Below, piece by piece: positions 25,841 to 34,410 of a stretch of DNA of 47,517 bases; the first letter of the stretch is position 1, and each line of letters opens with the position of its first letter. The notes beneath the pieces were generated by a model. That model was not told the origin of the DNA. It did no database searches and was given only the letters and a program-made list of their open reading frames with translations. Source of the stretch: Planctomycetota bacterium (lineage in GTDB: Bacteria; Planctomycetota; Phycisphaerae; UBA1845; Fen-1342); NCBI GenBank assembly GCA_018814045.1, contig JAHJAR010000155.1, forward strand, positions 1 to 47,517, read 5' to 3'. The translations under genes and the position numbers were made by a program.

Positions 25841-27442
25841 ATGCCGAAGATCATCATAGACGGTCAGGAAGTTGAATTCCGCCAGGGCGTCTCTGTCTTG
25901 CAGGCGGCGCTGGATGCCGGGGTGGATGTGCCGCACTACTGCTATCACCCCGGGCTGTCGGTAGTGGCCAGTTGCCGGCTGTGCCTGATGGAAATGAAGA
26001 TGCCCCACCCGCAGACGCGGGAGCTGTCCTGGGCGCCCAAGCTCTTTCCCGCCTGCCAGACTCCGGCCCGCAAGGGCCTGGAGGTGCGCTTCGATTCGGA
26101 CGTGGTCCGCAGCAATCAGCGACATCTGATGGAGTTCTACCTGCTGAACCACCCGCTTGATTGCCCCGTCTGCGATCAGGCTGGCGAGTGCCACCTCCAG
26201 GACTACAGCGAGCGCTTCGGCAGCGCCACCTCGCGCATGGTTGAGGAGAAGTACAAGAACCCCAAGAAGGACGTCGGTCCGCACACGTTGCTCTACCAGG
26301 ATCGCTGTGTGCTCTGCACGCGCTGCGTGCGCTTCTGCGACGAGGTGTCCGGCACGGGGGAGCTGCGCGTGGTCAAGCGCGGCAGCCGGGCGGAGATCGA
26401 CGTGGCTCCCGGGATTCCGCTCGACAACCCCTTGCAGGGTAACGTCGTGGACCTGTGCCCCGTGGGGGCCCTGCTCAACAAGGAATTCCTCTTCAAACAG
26501 CGCGTCTGGAACCTGCGCAGCACCCAGTCGATCTGTCCCGGGTGCAGCCGCGGGTGCAGCATCCACAGCGACCACGACGGCGAGCGCGTCTACCGACTGC
26601 GGCCACGCTACAACGAGAAGGTCAACGAGTGGTGGATCTGCGACGAGGGCCGGTTTGGCTGGGACTACATCCACCGCGGCGAGCGGTTGAGCGAACCGCG
26701 CATACGCCGCGCGGCCGGTCTCAAGCCGGTGCGCTGGGAGGAACTCCCTCAGATTCTGCGTTTCCACTTCCGCCAAGCGGCCGAAGCCGAACAGGGCCTG
26801 GGCGTCGCCGCGCTGCTCAGCCCGATGATGAGCAATGAGGAGGCCTGGCTGTTGGGCCGTTTCATCCGGACCGTAGCTCCGCAAGCCACGCTGGCGCTTG
26901 GCCCCGTCCCCTGTGTTGGTCAGGACCGGGTTTTTCCCAAGGGCTTCACCATCAAGGCCGAGAAGTGTCCCAACCGCTATGGCGTCGAACGCATCCTGAA
27001 GTTCTTCGGCCAGCCCCGGCTGACGTTTGAGGAGTTCGTGGCAGCCCTGGCCGAAGGAGGTTTCAGCGCGGCCTATCTCGTGGGTGGCTACCCCGGCGAG
27101 TGGGTCACCAAGGACCTGCAAAAGGCCGTCGCGCGGTTAGATTTCCTGGTCGTGCACGACCTGTTCCCCAGCGGGCTCGACGAAGCCGCCACCGTGCAGA
27201 TCCCGGGGGCAAGCTGGGCTGAACGCGAGGGCAGCTTCTGCAACTGCGACGGACTGGTCCAGCATTTCGCGCGGGCGATTGTGCCCCGCGAGGGTGTCAG
27301 AAGCGACGGGCAGTTCTTCTACGAATTGTGCGGCGAGCAGGGCCTGTACCGCGCCTCACGCGTACGGGAAGAGCTGGCCGGCGACGTGCGGGAATTCACC
27401 GAACTGCACATCCCGCAGGAGGAGCCGCAATACGCGCACTAG
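25841..27442 (+). CDS. nuoG: NADH-quinone oxidoreductase subunit G, short form
   Basis: The 533-residue subunit carries the expected clusters in order: an N-terminal ferredoxin-like 2Fe-2S site (YCYHPGLSVVASCRLCLME and a later ACQTP), the His-Cys3 site (HPLDCPVCDQAGECHLQD), the Fe4S4 site (RCVLCTRCVRFCDEV) and a further C-x2-C-x3-C site (ICPGCSRGCSIHS) with WICDEGR downstream. The molybdopterin-oxidoreductase-like domain after residue 275 is only about 260 residues, against roughly 500-650 in other NuoG proteins, so this is a shortened version. It passes electrons from NuoF toward NuoB. A 21-base gap leads to nuoH. Confidence 0.93.
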   Translation: MPKIIIDGQEVEFRQGVSVLQAALDAGVDVPHYCYHPGLSVVASCRLCLMEMKMPHPQTRELSWAPKLFPACQTPARKGLEVRFDSDVVRSNQRHLMEFYLLNHPLDCPVCDQAGECHLQDYSERFGSATSRMVEEKYKNPKKDVGPHTLLYQDRCVLCTRCVRFCDEVSGTGELRVVKRGSRAEIDVAPGIPLDNPLQGNVVDLCPVGALLNKEFLFKQRVWNLRSTQSICPGCSRGCSIHSDHDGERVYRLRPRYNEKVNEWWICDEGRFGWDYIHRGERLSEPRIRRAAGLKPVRWEELPQILRFHFRQAAEAEQGLGVAALLSPMMSNEEAWLLGRFIRTVAPQATLALGPVPCVGQDRVFPKGFTIKAEKCPNRYGVERILKFFGQPRLTFEEFVAALAEGGFSAAYLVGGYPGEWVTKDLQKAVARLDFLVVHDLFPSGLDEAATVQIPGASWAEREGSFCNCDGLVQHFARAIVPREGVRSDGQFFYELCGEQGLYRASRVREELAGDVREFTELHIPQEEPQYAH

Positions 27443-27463
27443 CCGCGCTGTGAGCGGAATGCC

Positions 27464-28654
27464 ATGGAATTGATACAGGGCCTGTTGGCGTCGCAATTCG
27501 CATTCTCGGTCATCATGCTGCTGGGCCTGCTGGGGTTGATCCTGACCAGCACGGCTGTTTGCATCCTGGCCGAGCGCAAGATCGCCGGCTTCATCCAGGA
27601 CCGGAAGGGGCCCAACCGCGTTGGCCCCTGGGGATTGCTCCAGCCCATGGCCGATGGCTTGAAGTTCTTCCTGAAAGAGGACATCGTCCCGGCCTGCGTC
27701 GAGCGGCCGTTGTTCCTGTTGGCTCCCTGCCTCTCCTTCTTCCTGGCGATGCTAGGCTTCGCGATCATCCCCTGGGCCGGCGAAATCCACTGGCCTTGGA
27801 TGGCGGCCGGCCAGACGGTAACCACCCAGGTCGCCAGTCTCGACATCGGCCTGCTTTACCTGCTCGCGGTCGGCTCGCTGGGGGTGTACGGCGTCGCCCT
27901 GGCCGGCTGGGCAAGCAACAACAAGTACTCGTTCTACGGCGGCATGCGGGCCACGGCCCAGATGCTCAGCTACGAGGTCCCGATGGGCCTCGGCCTGTTG
28001 TGCGTGCTGCTCGTGGCCGGCACGCTGCGGCTCGAGGTCATCGTCGACCAACAGGCCCAATCGGGCTGGTGGAACGTCTTCCTGCACCCGTTGCCCTGCT
28101 TGCTGGTCTTCATCAGCCTCCTGGCCGAGACCAACCGCACCCCCTTCGACCTGCCCGAGGCGGAGCAGGAGCTGGTGGGCGGCTACCACACCGAATACAG
28201 CTCGATGAAATTCGCCATGTTCTTCCTCGGCGAGTACATCCACATGGTGACCGCCAGTGCGTTGATGGTGGCGTTGTTCTTCGGGGGCTGGCACGTGTGG
28301 TTCCTGACGAGTGTGGACAACACGGCCTGGTGGGCCGGGCTGATCAAGTTCGGCGTCTACTTGGCCAAGGTGGCGGCATTCATCGGCTTCTACATGCTGA
28401 TCCGTTGGACGTTGCCACGTTTTCGGTTCGACCAGCTTATGCGGCTGGCGTGGCGCTCGCTGGTGCCGATGGGTATGGCTCTGGTGGCGGGCACCAGTGT
28501 GCTGGTGGCCCTGGGTTGGCACCGCAACGTTGTCGCCAGCCTGGGGTTGAACGTGCTCCTCCTCGCGATCGTGCTGGTGATCGTCTCGCGCTTACCGTAC
28601 GTGGTCACCGGGCGGCAGGCCAACCTGCCCGACGTCGAGGTGCGGCCCGGATGA
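27464..28654 (+). CDS. nuoH: NADH-quinone oxidoreductase subunit H
   Basis: The 396-residue membrane subunit shows AERKIAGFIQDRKGPNRVGP and LLQPMADGLKFFLKEDIVP, the signature loops of NuoH, and ETNRTPFDLPEAEQELVGGY, the acidic quinone-access loop. Eight or nine transmembrane helices are visible. It links the quinone pocket to the antiporter subunits. A GAGCGGAATG site precedes the ATG. Confidence 0.97.
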   Translation: MELIQGLLASQFAFSVIMLLGLLGLILTSTAVCILAERKIAGFIQDRKGPNRVGPWGLLQPMADGLKFFLKEDIVPACVERPLFLLAPCLSFFLAMLGFAIIPWAGEIHWPWMAAGQTVTTQVASLDIGLLYLLAVGSLGVYGVALAGWASNNKYSFYGGMRATAQMLSYEVPMGLGLLCVLLVAGTLRLEVIVDQQAQSGWWNVFLHPLPCLLVFISLLAETNRTPFDLPEAEQELVGGYHTEYSSMKFAMFFLGEYIHMVTASALMVALFFGGWHVWFLTSVDNTAWWAGLIKFGVYLAKVAAFIGFYMLIRWTLPRFRFDQLMRLAWRSLVPMGMALVAGTSVLVALGWHRNVVASLGLNVLLLAIVLVIVSRLPYVVTGRQANLPDVEVRPG

Positions 28655-28748
28655 GGTGAGGCCTGGAAGGAAGCTGCGCGAGCCGAATCTGACCCGAAGG
28701 TCGCGGGCTGATTGAGCGACGAATCGACCGCGACGGGAATGGTGCTGA
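28655..28748. other. 94-base gap within nuo
   Basis: This gap between nuoH and nuoI is longer than the other nuo joints and has no gene. It holds no convincing terminator. Confidence 0.4.
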
Positions 28749-29339
28749 ATGCGTGACGTAGACATCATCGTGTTGGAAGAGCCGGTGCTGACCTCGGCCG
28801 AGCGCCTGTATCTGCCACAGATCATCGACGGCTTCCGGATCACGCTGCGCCACATGTTCAGCGTCAAGCAGCGCAACCGCACTGTGACCCAATATCCCGA
28901 GCAGCGGCGGGTCCAGCGCGTGGCGAACTACCGGGGTATGCACCGGCTGAACAAGGACCCGGAGGGTCGTGTGGCCTGCGTGGCCTGCTTCATGTGCGCC
29001 ACGGCCTGCCCGGTGCACTGCATTCACATCGAGGCCGGCGCGGCCCCCTGGCCGGACCGTGAGAAGTACCCCGTCAAATTCGACATCGACGAGCTGCGCT
29101 GTATTTACTGCGGCATGTGTGAGGAAGCCTGTCCCTGCGACGCAATCGAGCTGACCCCCGATTACGAACTGGTCGGCTCCAACCGGGCCGAGATGATCTT
29201 CGACAAGGAAAAGCTCCTGCACGTTTATGACGAAACCAGCGCGGCCAAGCCGCGCAAGAACCCGCCGGTGACCGACTACGGCCTGACCGGCGAGCAGAGC
29301 AAGGACGTGGCGACCCCCAACGCCGGGCAGGAATTCTGA
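28749..29339 (+). CDS. nuoI: NADH-quinone oxidoreductase subunit I
   Basis: The 196-residue subunit carries two Fe4S4 ferredoxin sites: Cys77, 80, 83, 87 (CVACFMCATACP) and Cys118, 121, 124, 128 (CIYCGMCEEACP), for clusters N6a and N6b. It bridges NuoG to NuoB. Two amphipathic N-terminal helices (DGFRITLRHMF) dock it to the membrane arm. Its C-terminus is 40 residues beyond the second cluster and charged. Confidence 0.97.
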   Translation: MRDVDIIVLEEPVLTSAERLYLPQIIDGFRITLRHMFSVKQRNRTVTQYPEQRRVQRVANYRGMHRLNKDPEGRVACVACFMCATACPVHCIHIEAGAAPWPDREKYPVKFDIDELRCIYCGMCEEACPCDAIELTPDYELVGSNRAEMIFDKEKLLHVYDETSAAKPRKNPPVTDYGLTGEQSKDVATPNAGQEF

Positions 29340-29595
29340 AAAGCGCGTTCGCGCGCGTCATCCGGTGCCGGGTCGCAGAGAAGCGAGCACAAGAAGCCAG
29401 CCGGCGCGGTTTGTTGCGAATTGGCTCCCGGCGGCGTGTGGCAACGAGCCAGGGTCGAGCATAGGATATGCACTCTGGCGGACCGAACGGTCAACACGCC
29501 ACCGTTGTCGCGGGCCGGCGCGGAACAGTCTCAGGCTGGCTACCCGTACGACGCCTCTAGGTTCGAGGCCAACTGACAACCAGAAGACGGGCTCT
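29340..29595. other. 256-base gap between nuoI and nuoJ
   Basis: A gap this large is odd inside a nuo operon. The frame of nuoJ is open back to 29365, but those codons give an arginine-rich sequence with no NuoJ likeness, so I treat it as untranslated. I see no repeat, terminator or small gene. Confidence 0.4.
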
Positions 29596-30291
29596 ATGGC
29601 TGCAACGTTGTTGGTACTGCTGCTCACGCTCGGAGGGCTTGGGCTGTTTCTGGCGATGCCCGGCGGCCACCTGAACAGGCGCGGCGCGGCGATCGTCGTG
29701 CTCGCCGCAGCGGCGGCGGCGTTGCTGCTGTTGATCCTCCGGCTGGTCGCCGGCGCCGCGGAAGGCACCTGGGTGGCCGCGTTCGCCCTGGTTAGCCTGT
29801 GGGGTGCCGTGCGCGTGGTGACGCACCCCCGGCCGGTCTACAGCGCGCTGTACTTCATATTGGTTGTCGTGGCCGTAGCCGGCATGCTCGTGCTGATCCA
29901 GGCCAAGCTCCTCGCCGCCGCACTCGTGATCATCTACGCCGGCGCGATTCTGGTGACATATGTCTTCGTGATCATGCTGGCACAGCAGCATGGTCCGACC
30001 CCCTGCGATAGTGAGGCCCGCGAGCCGTTCTTCGGCTGTATCGCCGGCTTTGTGCTGCTGATCGTGATCGTTGCACGGCTCTTCTCGCCAGGCGGTGACG
30101 GCCGCGCGCCGCAACCGGCCGAGGCCGCGACCGCCAGTGCCGGCACAGTCCAGGCGGTGGGGACCCACCTGTTGACGCACTACGCCGTGGGCGTGGAGCT
30201 GGCCGGCGTTCTGCTGCTGGCCGCGATGGTGGGCGCGATCGCGATCGCCCGGCGCCGCGTGCGGCCCCTGCTGGAAGGGGAGGAGGGCTGA
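29596..30291 (+). CDS. nuoJ: NADH-quinone oxidoreductase subunit J
   Basis: The start chosen is the ATG at 29596 (231 residues, MAATLLVLLLTLGGLGLFLA), where the first transmembrane helix begins; the open frame upstream is not like NuoJ. VVVAVAGMLVLIQAKLLAAA and IIYAGAILVTYVFVIMLA are the conserved membrane segments, the second bearing the pi-bulge region. Five helices are expected. A hydrophilic insert of about 40 residues precedes the last helix. The stop overlaps the nuoK ATG by one base (TGATG). Confidence 0.93.
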   Translation: MAATLLVLLLTLGGLGLFLAMPGGHLNRRGAAIVVLAAAAAALLLLILRLVAGAAEGTWVAAFALVSLWGAVRVVTHPRPVYSALYFILVVVAVAGMLVLIQAKLLAAALVIIYAGAILVTYVFVIMLAQQHGPTPCDSEAREPFFGCIAGFVLLIVIVARLFSPGGDGRAPQPAEAATASAGTVQAVGTHLLTHYAVGVELAGVLLLAAMVGAIAIARRRVRPLLEGEEG

Positions 30292-30602
30292 TGCTGCTGC
30301 CGTATCTGCTCATCGGGGCGGCCCTCTTCGCACTTGGGCTGATCGGCTTCGTCACCCGCCGCAACCTGATCATCATGTTCCTTTGCACCGAACTGATGTT
30401 CCAGGGCATCGTCGTCAACCTCGTCGCGTTCGGCCGTTATCCGCTCAATGGCGAACCGACTTTCGACGGGCAGGTGTTCGCGCTGTTCTTGCTGGCCGTG
30501 GCCGCTTCCGAAGCCGCGCTCGGCCTGGCCCTGGTCGTGTTGTTGTACCGCTACAAAGGCACCCTCGATGTCGGCGTGTGGAACCTGTTGAAGGATGAGT
30601 GA
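30291..30602 (+). CDS. nuoK: NADH-quinone oxidoreductase subunit K
   Basis: The 103-residue membrane subunit has three helices. FVTRRNLIIMFLCTELMFQG holds the conserved Glu on helix 2, and VAASEAALGLALVVLLYRYK the second conserved Glu, both used in proton transfer. It overlaps nuoJ by one base and nuoL by four (GTGA), so translation is coupled on both sides. Confidence 0.97.
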   Translation: MLLPYLLIGAALFALGLIGFVTRRNLIIMFLCTELMFQGIVVNLVAFGRYPLNGEPTFDGQVFALFLLAVAASEAALGLALVVLLYRYKGTLDVGVWNLLKDE

Positions 30603-32680
30603 GCGTGCCCACTGATACGCCGCAAATCCTGCAAGCGTTGCTGGCCAGCCTGCCATTCTGGCCACTGCTGGGTGCCATCCTGGTCGGACTGGTTCTGGCC
30701 ATCGGCAAGTGGCGCGAACGCGCGCATCACATCGTGGTACTCGGCGTGGCGATCTCGGCGGTGCTCTCGCTCCTGTTGTTCGCACAACTGACCGACGGAG
30801 CAGCCGGCCCCGGCGACGCGGACCCACACGCGGGCCACGCCGCCGTCGCCGAGCATACCGCCGCAGACGATGCGAGTTCCCCCACGTATACGCTGTACCG
30901 CTGGATCAGTCTCGGCCAGGGGCAGTGGATTGACATCAACTATTATCTCGACCCGCTCACGGCCGTCATGCTCGTCACGGTAACGGTCGTATCGCTGATG
31001 GTGGTGATCTACGCCATCGGCTACATGCGCGACCACCACGGGCATCCCGAGCGGGGCTACGAGCGTTTCTTCGCGTTCCTGGGGCTGTTCGTCTTCTCGA
31101 TGTGCATGCTGGTGCTGGCCGGGAACTTCGTGCTGTTGTACCTGGGCTGGGAGCTGGTCGGGTTGTGCAGCTATTTGCTGATCGGCTTCTACTACCAGAG
31201 ACCCGAAGCCGCGGCCGCCGCCAAGAAGGCCTTCCTGGTAAACCGCATCGGCGACTTCGGTTTCGCGCTGGGCATCTTCTCGATCTACATGTTCCTGCGC
31301 GGCGCGGTGCAACCGGGCGAAAACCCGCTGGACTACGCCGTCGTGTTCAAATACGCCCACGTTCTGGCGGAAGGCCAGTTCGCCGGAATGTCGCAGGCTA
31401 CGTTCGTGGCTCTGCTGCTGATGTGCGGCGCGCTGGGCAAGAGTGCTCAATTCCCGTTGCACGTGTGGTTGCCCGACGCGATGGAAGGCCCCACGCCGGT
31501 CTCCGCTCTGATTCACGCCGCCACGATGGTCACCGCCGGCATGTACATGGTGGCCCGCTGCTGGCCGATCTTCGGCGTTTCGGAGACGGCGCAGACGGTC
31601 ATCGTCGTGCTCGGGATGATCGGGGCCTGCGGGGCCGCGACGATGGCGATGGCCCAGTATGACATGAAACGCATCCTGGCGTATTCCACCATCAGCCAGT
31701 TGGCGTATATGTTCGTCGGGCTCGGCGTGGGCGCACCCGATTCGTCGATCTTCCACCTGTATACGCACGCCTTTTTCAAGGCCCTGTTGTTCCTCTGTGC
31801 CGGCAGCGTGATGCACGCCATGGGCGGCGTGATCGACCTGCGCCATTTCAGCGGCTTGCGCCGCATCCTGCCCAAGACCTATTGGCTGACGCTGATTGGC
31901 TGCCTGGCGCTGGCTGGCTTCCCACTCCTGGCCGGGTTCTGGAGCAAGGACGAGATCGTCCACGCCTGCTTCGCGTACCACCCGGTCGTCGGCGTGATCA
32001 TGCTCGCGACCGCGGGGATGACGGCGTACTACACCTTCCGCATGTTCTACCTGTGCTTCCACGGCCCGACGCGGCTGCCGAAGGAAGCCGGAGAACACCC
32101 GCACGAGTCGCCACCAGTGATGCTCCGCCCGCTCTACGTGCTGGCGGCCGGCGCCATCGTGGCCGGCTACGTGGGGGTGACACCCAAGGTGTCACTCGGC
32201 GAGTCGTTCCTCGGGTTTCTCAACCCGCACGGGTTCTTCCACCGCTTCCTGGCCGGCAGCACACTGCACTACGAGGTGCATCCTGGCGGTGGTGTTCTGC
32301 TGATGTACGTCTCCGCCATCATCGCCATCGCCGGCATCGTGCTGGCGTACATGCGCTACGGCGAAGCCCCCACCGCCGATCCTGACCGGGCGGCGCTGGG
32401 CGGCCTCTGGCGGGTGTGGAATGCGAAGTACTACGTTGACGAAATCTACGAGCGCATCTTCGTCCAGCCCCTGCGGCGGCTGGGTGAGTTCTTCTTCGCC
32501 ACCGACAACCACGGCATCGACGGTCTGATCTGGCTGGTCACCGCCGTCCCGCGCGGTTTGGGGGCCGGTCTGCGGTTCCTGCAAAGTGGCGCGCTCCAGG
32601 CCTACGCGCTCGGCATGGTGATCGGCCTGGCAGTCCTGATGCTGCTCTGGAGATGGATGGACGCCGCGACAATCGGCTAG
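30599..32680 (+). CDS. nuoL: NADH-quinone oxidoreductase subunit L
   Basis: The 693-residue antiporter-like subunit starts at a GTG overlapping nuoK by four bases. It has LYLGWELVGLCSYLLIGFYY (catalytic Glu), KSAQFPLHVWLPDAMEGPTP (Lys), and ALIHAATMVTAGMYMVARCW, the diagnostic proton-antiporter block, plus MKRILAYSTISQLAYM. A His-rich acidic insert (DADPHAGHAAVAEHTAAD, near residue 80) sits between the first helices. The long C-terminal lateral helix region is present. It pumps protons in the distal membrane arm. Confidence 0.97.
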   Translation: MSVPTDTPQILQALLASLPFWPLLGAILVGLVLAIGKWRERAHHIVVLGVAISAVLSLLLFAQLTDGAAGPGDADPHAGHAAVAEHTAADDASSPTYTLYRWISLGQGQWIDINYYLDPLTAVMLVTVTVVSLMVVIYAIGYMRDHHGHPERGYERFFAFLGLFVFSMCMLVLAGNFVLLYLGWELVGLCSYLLIGFYYQRPEAAAAAKKAFLVNRIGDFGFALGIFSIYMFLRGAVQPGENPLDYAVVFKYAHVLAEGQFAGMSQATFVALLLMCGALGKSAQFPLHVWLPDAMEGPTPVSALIHAATMVTAGMYMVARCWPIFGVSETAQTVIVVLGMIGACGAATMAMAQYDMKRILAYSTISQLAYMFVGLGVGAPDSSIFHLYTHAFFKALLFLCAGSVMHAMGGVIDLRHFSGLRRILPKTYWLTLIGCLALAGFPLLAGFWSKDEIVHACFAYHPVVGVIMLATAGMTAYYTFRMFYLCFHGPTRLPKEAGEHPHESPPVMLRPLYVLAAGAIVAGYVGVTPKVSLGESFLGFLNPHGFFHRFLAGSTLHYEVHPGGGVLLMYVSAIIAIAGIVLAYMRYGEAPTADPDRAALGGLWRVWNAKYYVDEIYERIFVQPLRRLGEFFFATDNHGIDGLIWLVTAVPRGLGAGLRFLQSGALQAYALGMVIGLAVLMLLWRWMDAATIG

Positions 32681-32692
32681 TGTGAATACGAG

Positions 32693-34408
32693 ATGATGGC
32701 TGCGCTCGGACTGAACCTGTTGATTTTCCTGCCGCTGATCGCGGCGGTGGTGATCTGGTGCCTGCCCGAGCGCCGCGCTGCGCTGGCCCCCAAGCTGGCG
32801 TTGCTGGCCGGCCTGGTCACGCTGGTAGTCTCACTGGGACTGTGGCTGTGTCTGCCGGGGACGGGGCCGTCGGGGCTCGTGGGTGAAGCGCGGGCCGACT
32901 GGATCGTGGTGGGCGATGACAGCGGCGGCGTGACAATCCGCTATCACATCGGGCTCGACGCCATCAGCGCCCCGCTGGTCGTGCTTACCGGTCTGCTGGT
33001 CCCGCTGTCGATCGCCTGTAGCTTCGTTTCCGTCAAACGCCGCACACGTGAGTACTACGCCTGGATGCTGGCGCTGACGGCGGGGATGTTCGGCGTGTTC
33101 GCCGCCCGCGACGTGTTGTTGTTTTACATCTTCTTCGAGTTCACGCTCGTCCCGCTCTACTTCCTGATCGGTATCTGGGGCGGGCCGGAGCGCCGCTACG
33201 CCGCCAGCAAGTTTTTCATCTACACTTTTGTTGGCAGCGTGATCACGTTCGCCGGCATCCTGTATCTGGCCATCCGCGCCGCCGAACTCTCGCTCACGCA
33301 GATGATCGACTTCGACCTGGCGCGGCTCTCGTCGCTGACCGGTCTGACCTTGCAGGAGCAGTCGCTGCTGTTCATCGCCTTTTTCTGCGGCTTTGCGATC
33401 AAGGTGCCGTTCTTCCCCCTGCATACGTGGCTGCCGCTGGCCCATACCGAAGCGCCCACCGCCGGCAGTGTGCTGTTGGCCGGCGTGCTGCTGAAGCTGG
33501 GCACCTATGGGTTCCTGCGTTTCAGCCTGCCGATGGTTCCGGACGGGGCCGTGCACTGGGCCCAGTTCATGGGCGGCCTGGCAATTGTCGGGATCATCTA
33601 CGGCGCCCTGGTTTCCTGGGTGCAGCGCGACATGAAGAAGCTGGTTGCGTACTCGTCCGTCTCGCACCTGGGTTTCTGCATGTTGGGCATGTTCAGTCTG
33701 ATGCCCGTGGGCCTGAGCGGCTCCGTGTTATACATGGTCAACCACGGCCTCAATACCGGGGCGTTGTTCCTTGTGGTCGGCATGATCTACGAGCGCTACC
33801 ACACGCGCGACATGTACCACCTGGGCGGCCTGGCGCGGCAAATGCCCATCCTGGCCTTCTTCCTGATCTTCTTTGTCCTCGCCAGCATCGGCCTGCCCGG
33901 CCTCAACGGCTTTATCAGTGAATTCACCGTGCTCTTCGCGGCGTACAACTCCGACGTGCTTGGTCCCTGGTACGGGGCCCTGGGTGCCACCGGCATCCTG
34001 CTCGGTGCCGTATACTTGCTCTACATGACCGGCCGCGTGCTGTTTGGCCCCGTCAAGGAGCCGCAGGGCACGCCCGACCTTTCGGCGGGCCTCAAACGAG
34101 ACCTTACCCCGCGTGAGATCACGATCCTGGTGCCCCTGGCAATACTCGTCGTTCTGCTGGGCGTGTATCCGCGCATCATCACGGACACGCTCGATCCCGC
34201 GCTGGAGGCTCAGATCCTCCGCCGCGTCGAGGAATCTGTTGCCGTACAGCAGAATGCCGACAACCTGAACTGGATTCAGGCGGATGCGTTCTCATCAGCG
34301 GCTGAGGCACCGTTGCCGAGGGATGCGGCAGCAGAGTTGGCAGCGGCTCCGGTGCTGCTGCTACCTGATTGGGTGCACCCGCCTTTGCCCGCGCCCGGAG
34401 GACCCTAA
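32693..34408 (+). CDS. nuoM: NADH-quinone oxidoreductase subunit M
   Basis: The 571-residue antiporter-like subunit has FFEFTLVPLYFLIGIWGGPE (conserved Glu), FFPLHTWLPLAHTEAPTAGS (conserved Lys nearby, His-Trp) and MKKLVAYSSVSHLGFCMLGM. Fourteen helices are expected. It extends beyond the usual end by about 60 residues that are hydrophilic and Ala/Pro-rich. Twelve bases separate it from nuoL; nuoN begins two bases after its stop. Confidence 0.97.
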   Translation: MMAALGLNLLIFLPLIAAVVIWCLPERRAALAPKLALLAGLVTLVVSLGLWLCLPGTGPSGLVGEARADWIVVGDDSGGVTIRYHIGLDAISAPLVVLTGLLVPLSIACSFVSVKRRTREYYAWMLALTAGMFGVFAARDVLLFYIFFEFTLVPLYFLIGIWGGPERRYAASKFFIYTFVGSVITFAGILYLAIRAAELSLTQMIDFDLARLSSLTGLTLQEQSLLFIAFFCGFAIKVPFFPLHTWLPLAHTEAPTAGSVLLAGVLLKLGTYGFLRFSLPMVPDGAVHWAQFMGGLAIVGIIYGALVSWVQRDMKKLVAYSSVSHLGFCMLGMFSLMPVGLSGSVLYMVNHGLNTGALFLVVGMIYERYHTRDMYHLGGLARQMPILAFFLIFFVLASIGLPGLNGFISEFTVLFAAYNSDVLGPWYGALGATGILLGAVYLLYMTGRVLFGPVKEPQGTPDLSAGLKRDLTPREITILVPLAILVVLLGVYPRIITDTLDPALEAQILRRVEESVAVQQNADNLNWIQADAFSSAAEAPLPRDAAAELAAAPVLLLPDWVHPPLPAPGGP

Positions 34409-34410
34409 TC

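Noticed and set aside
24845..27121. A 758-codon open frame on the minus strand across nuoF and nuoG
   Set aside because: It is a mirror of strongly coding plus-strand genes in GC-rich DNA, with a Val/Ala/Gly/His-rich product and no family likeness.
29560..29590. tRNA T-loop-like GGTTCGAGGCC in the nuoI-nuoJ gap
   Set aside because: No acceptor or anticodon stem can be built around it.
30551..32104. A 517-codon open frame on the minus strand across nuoL
   Set aside because: The same mirror effect: His/Gln-rich product opposite a certain nuoL.
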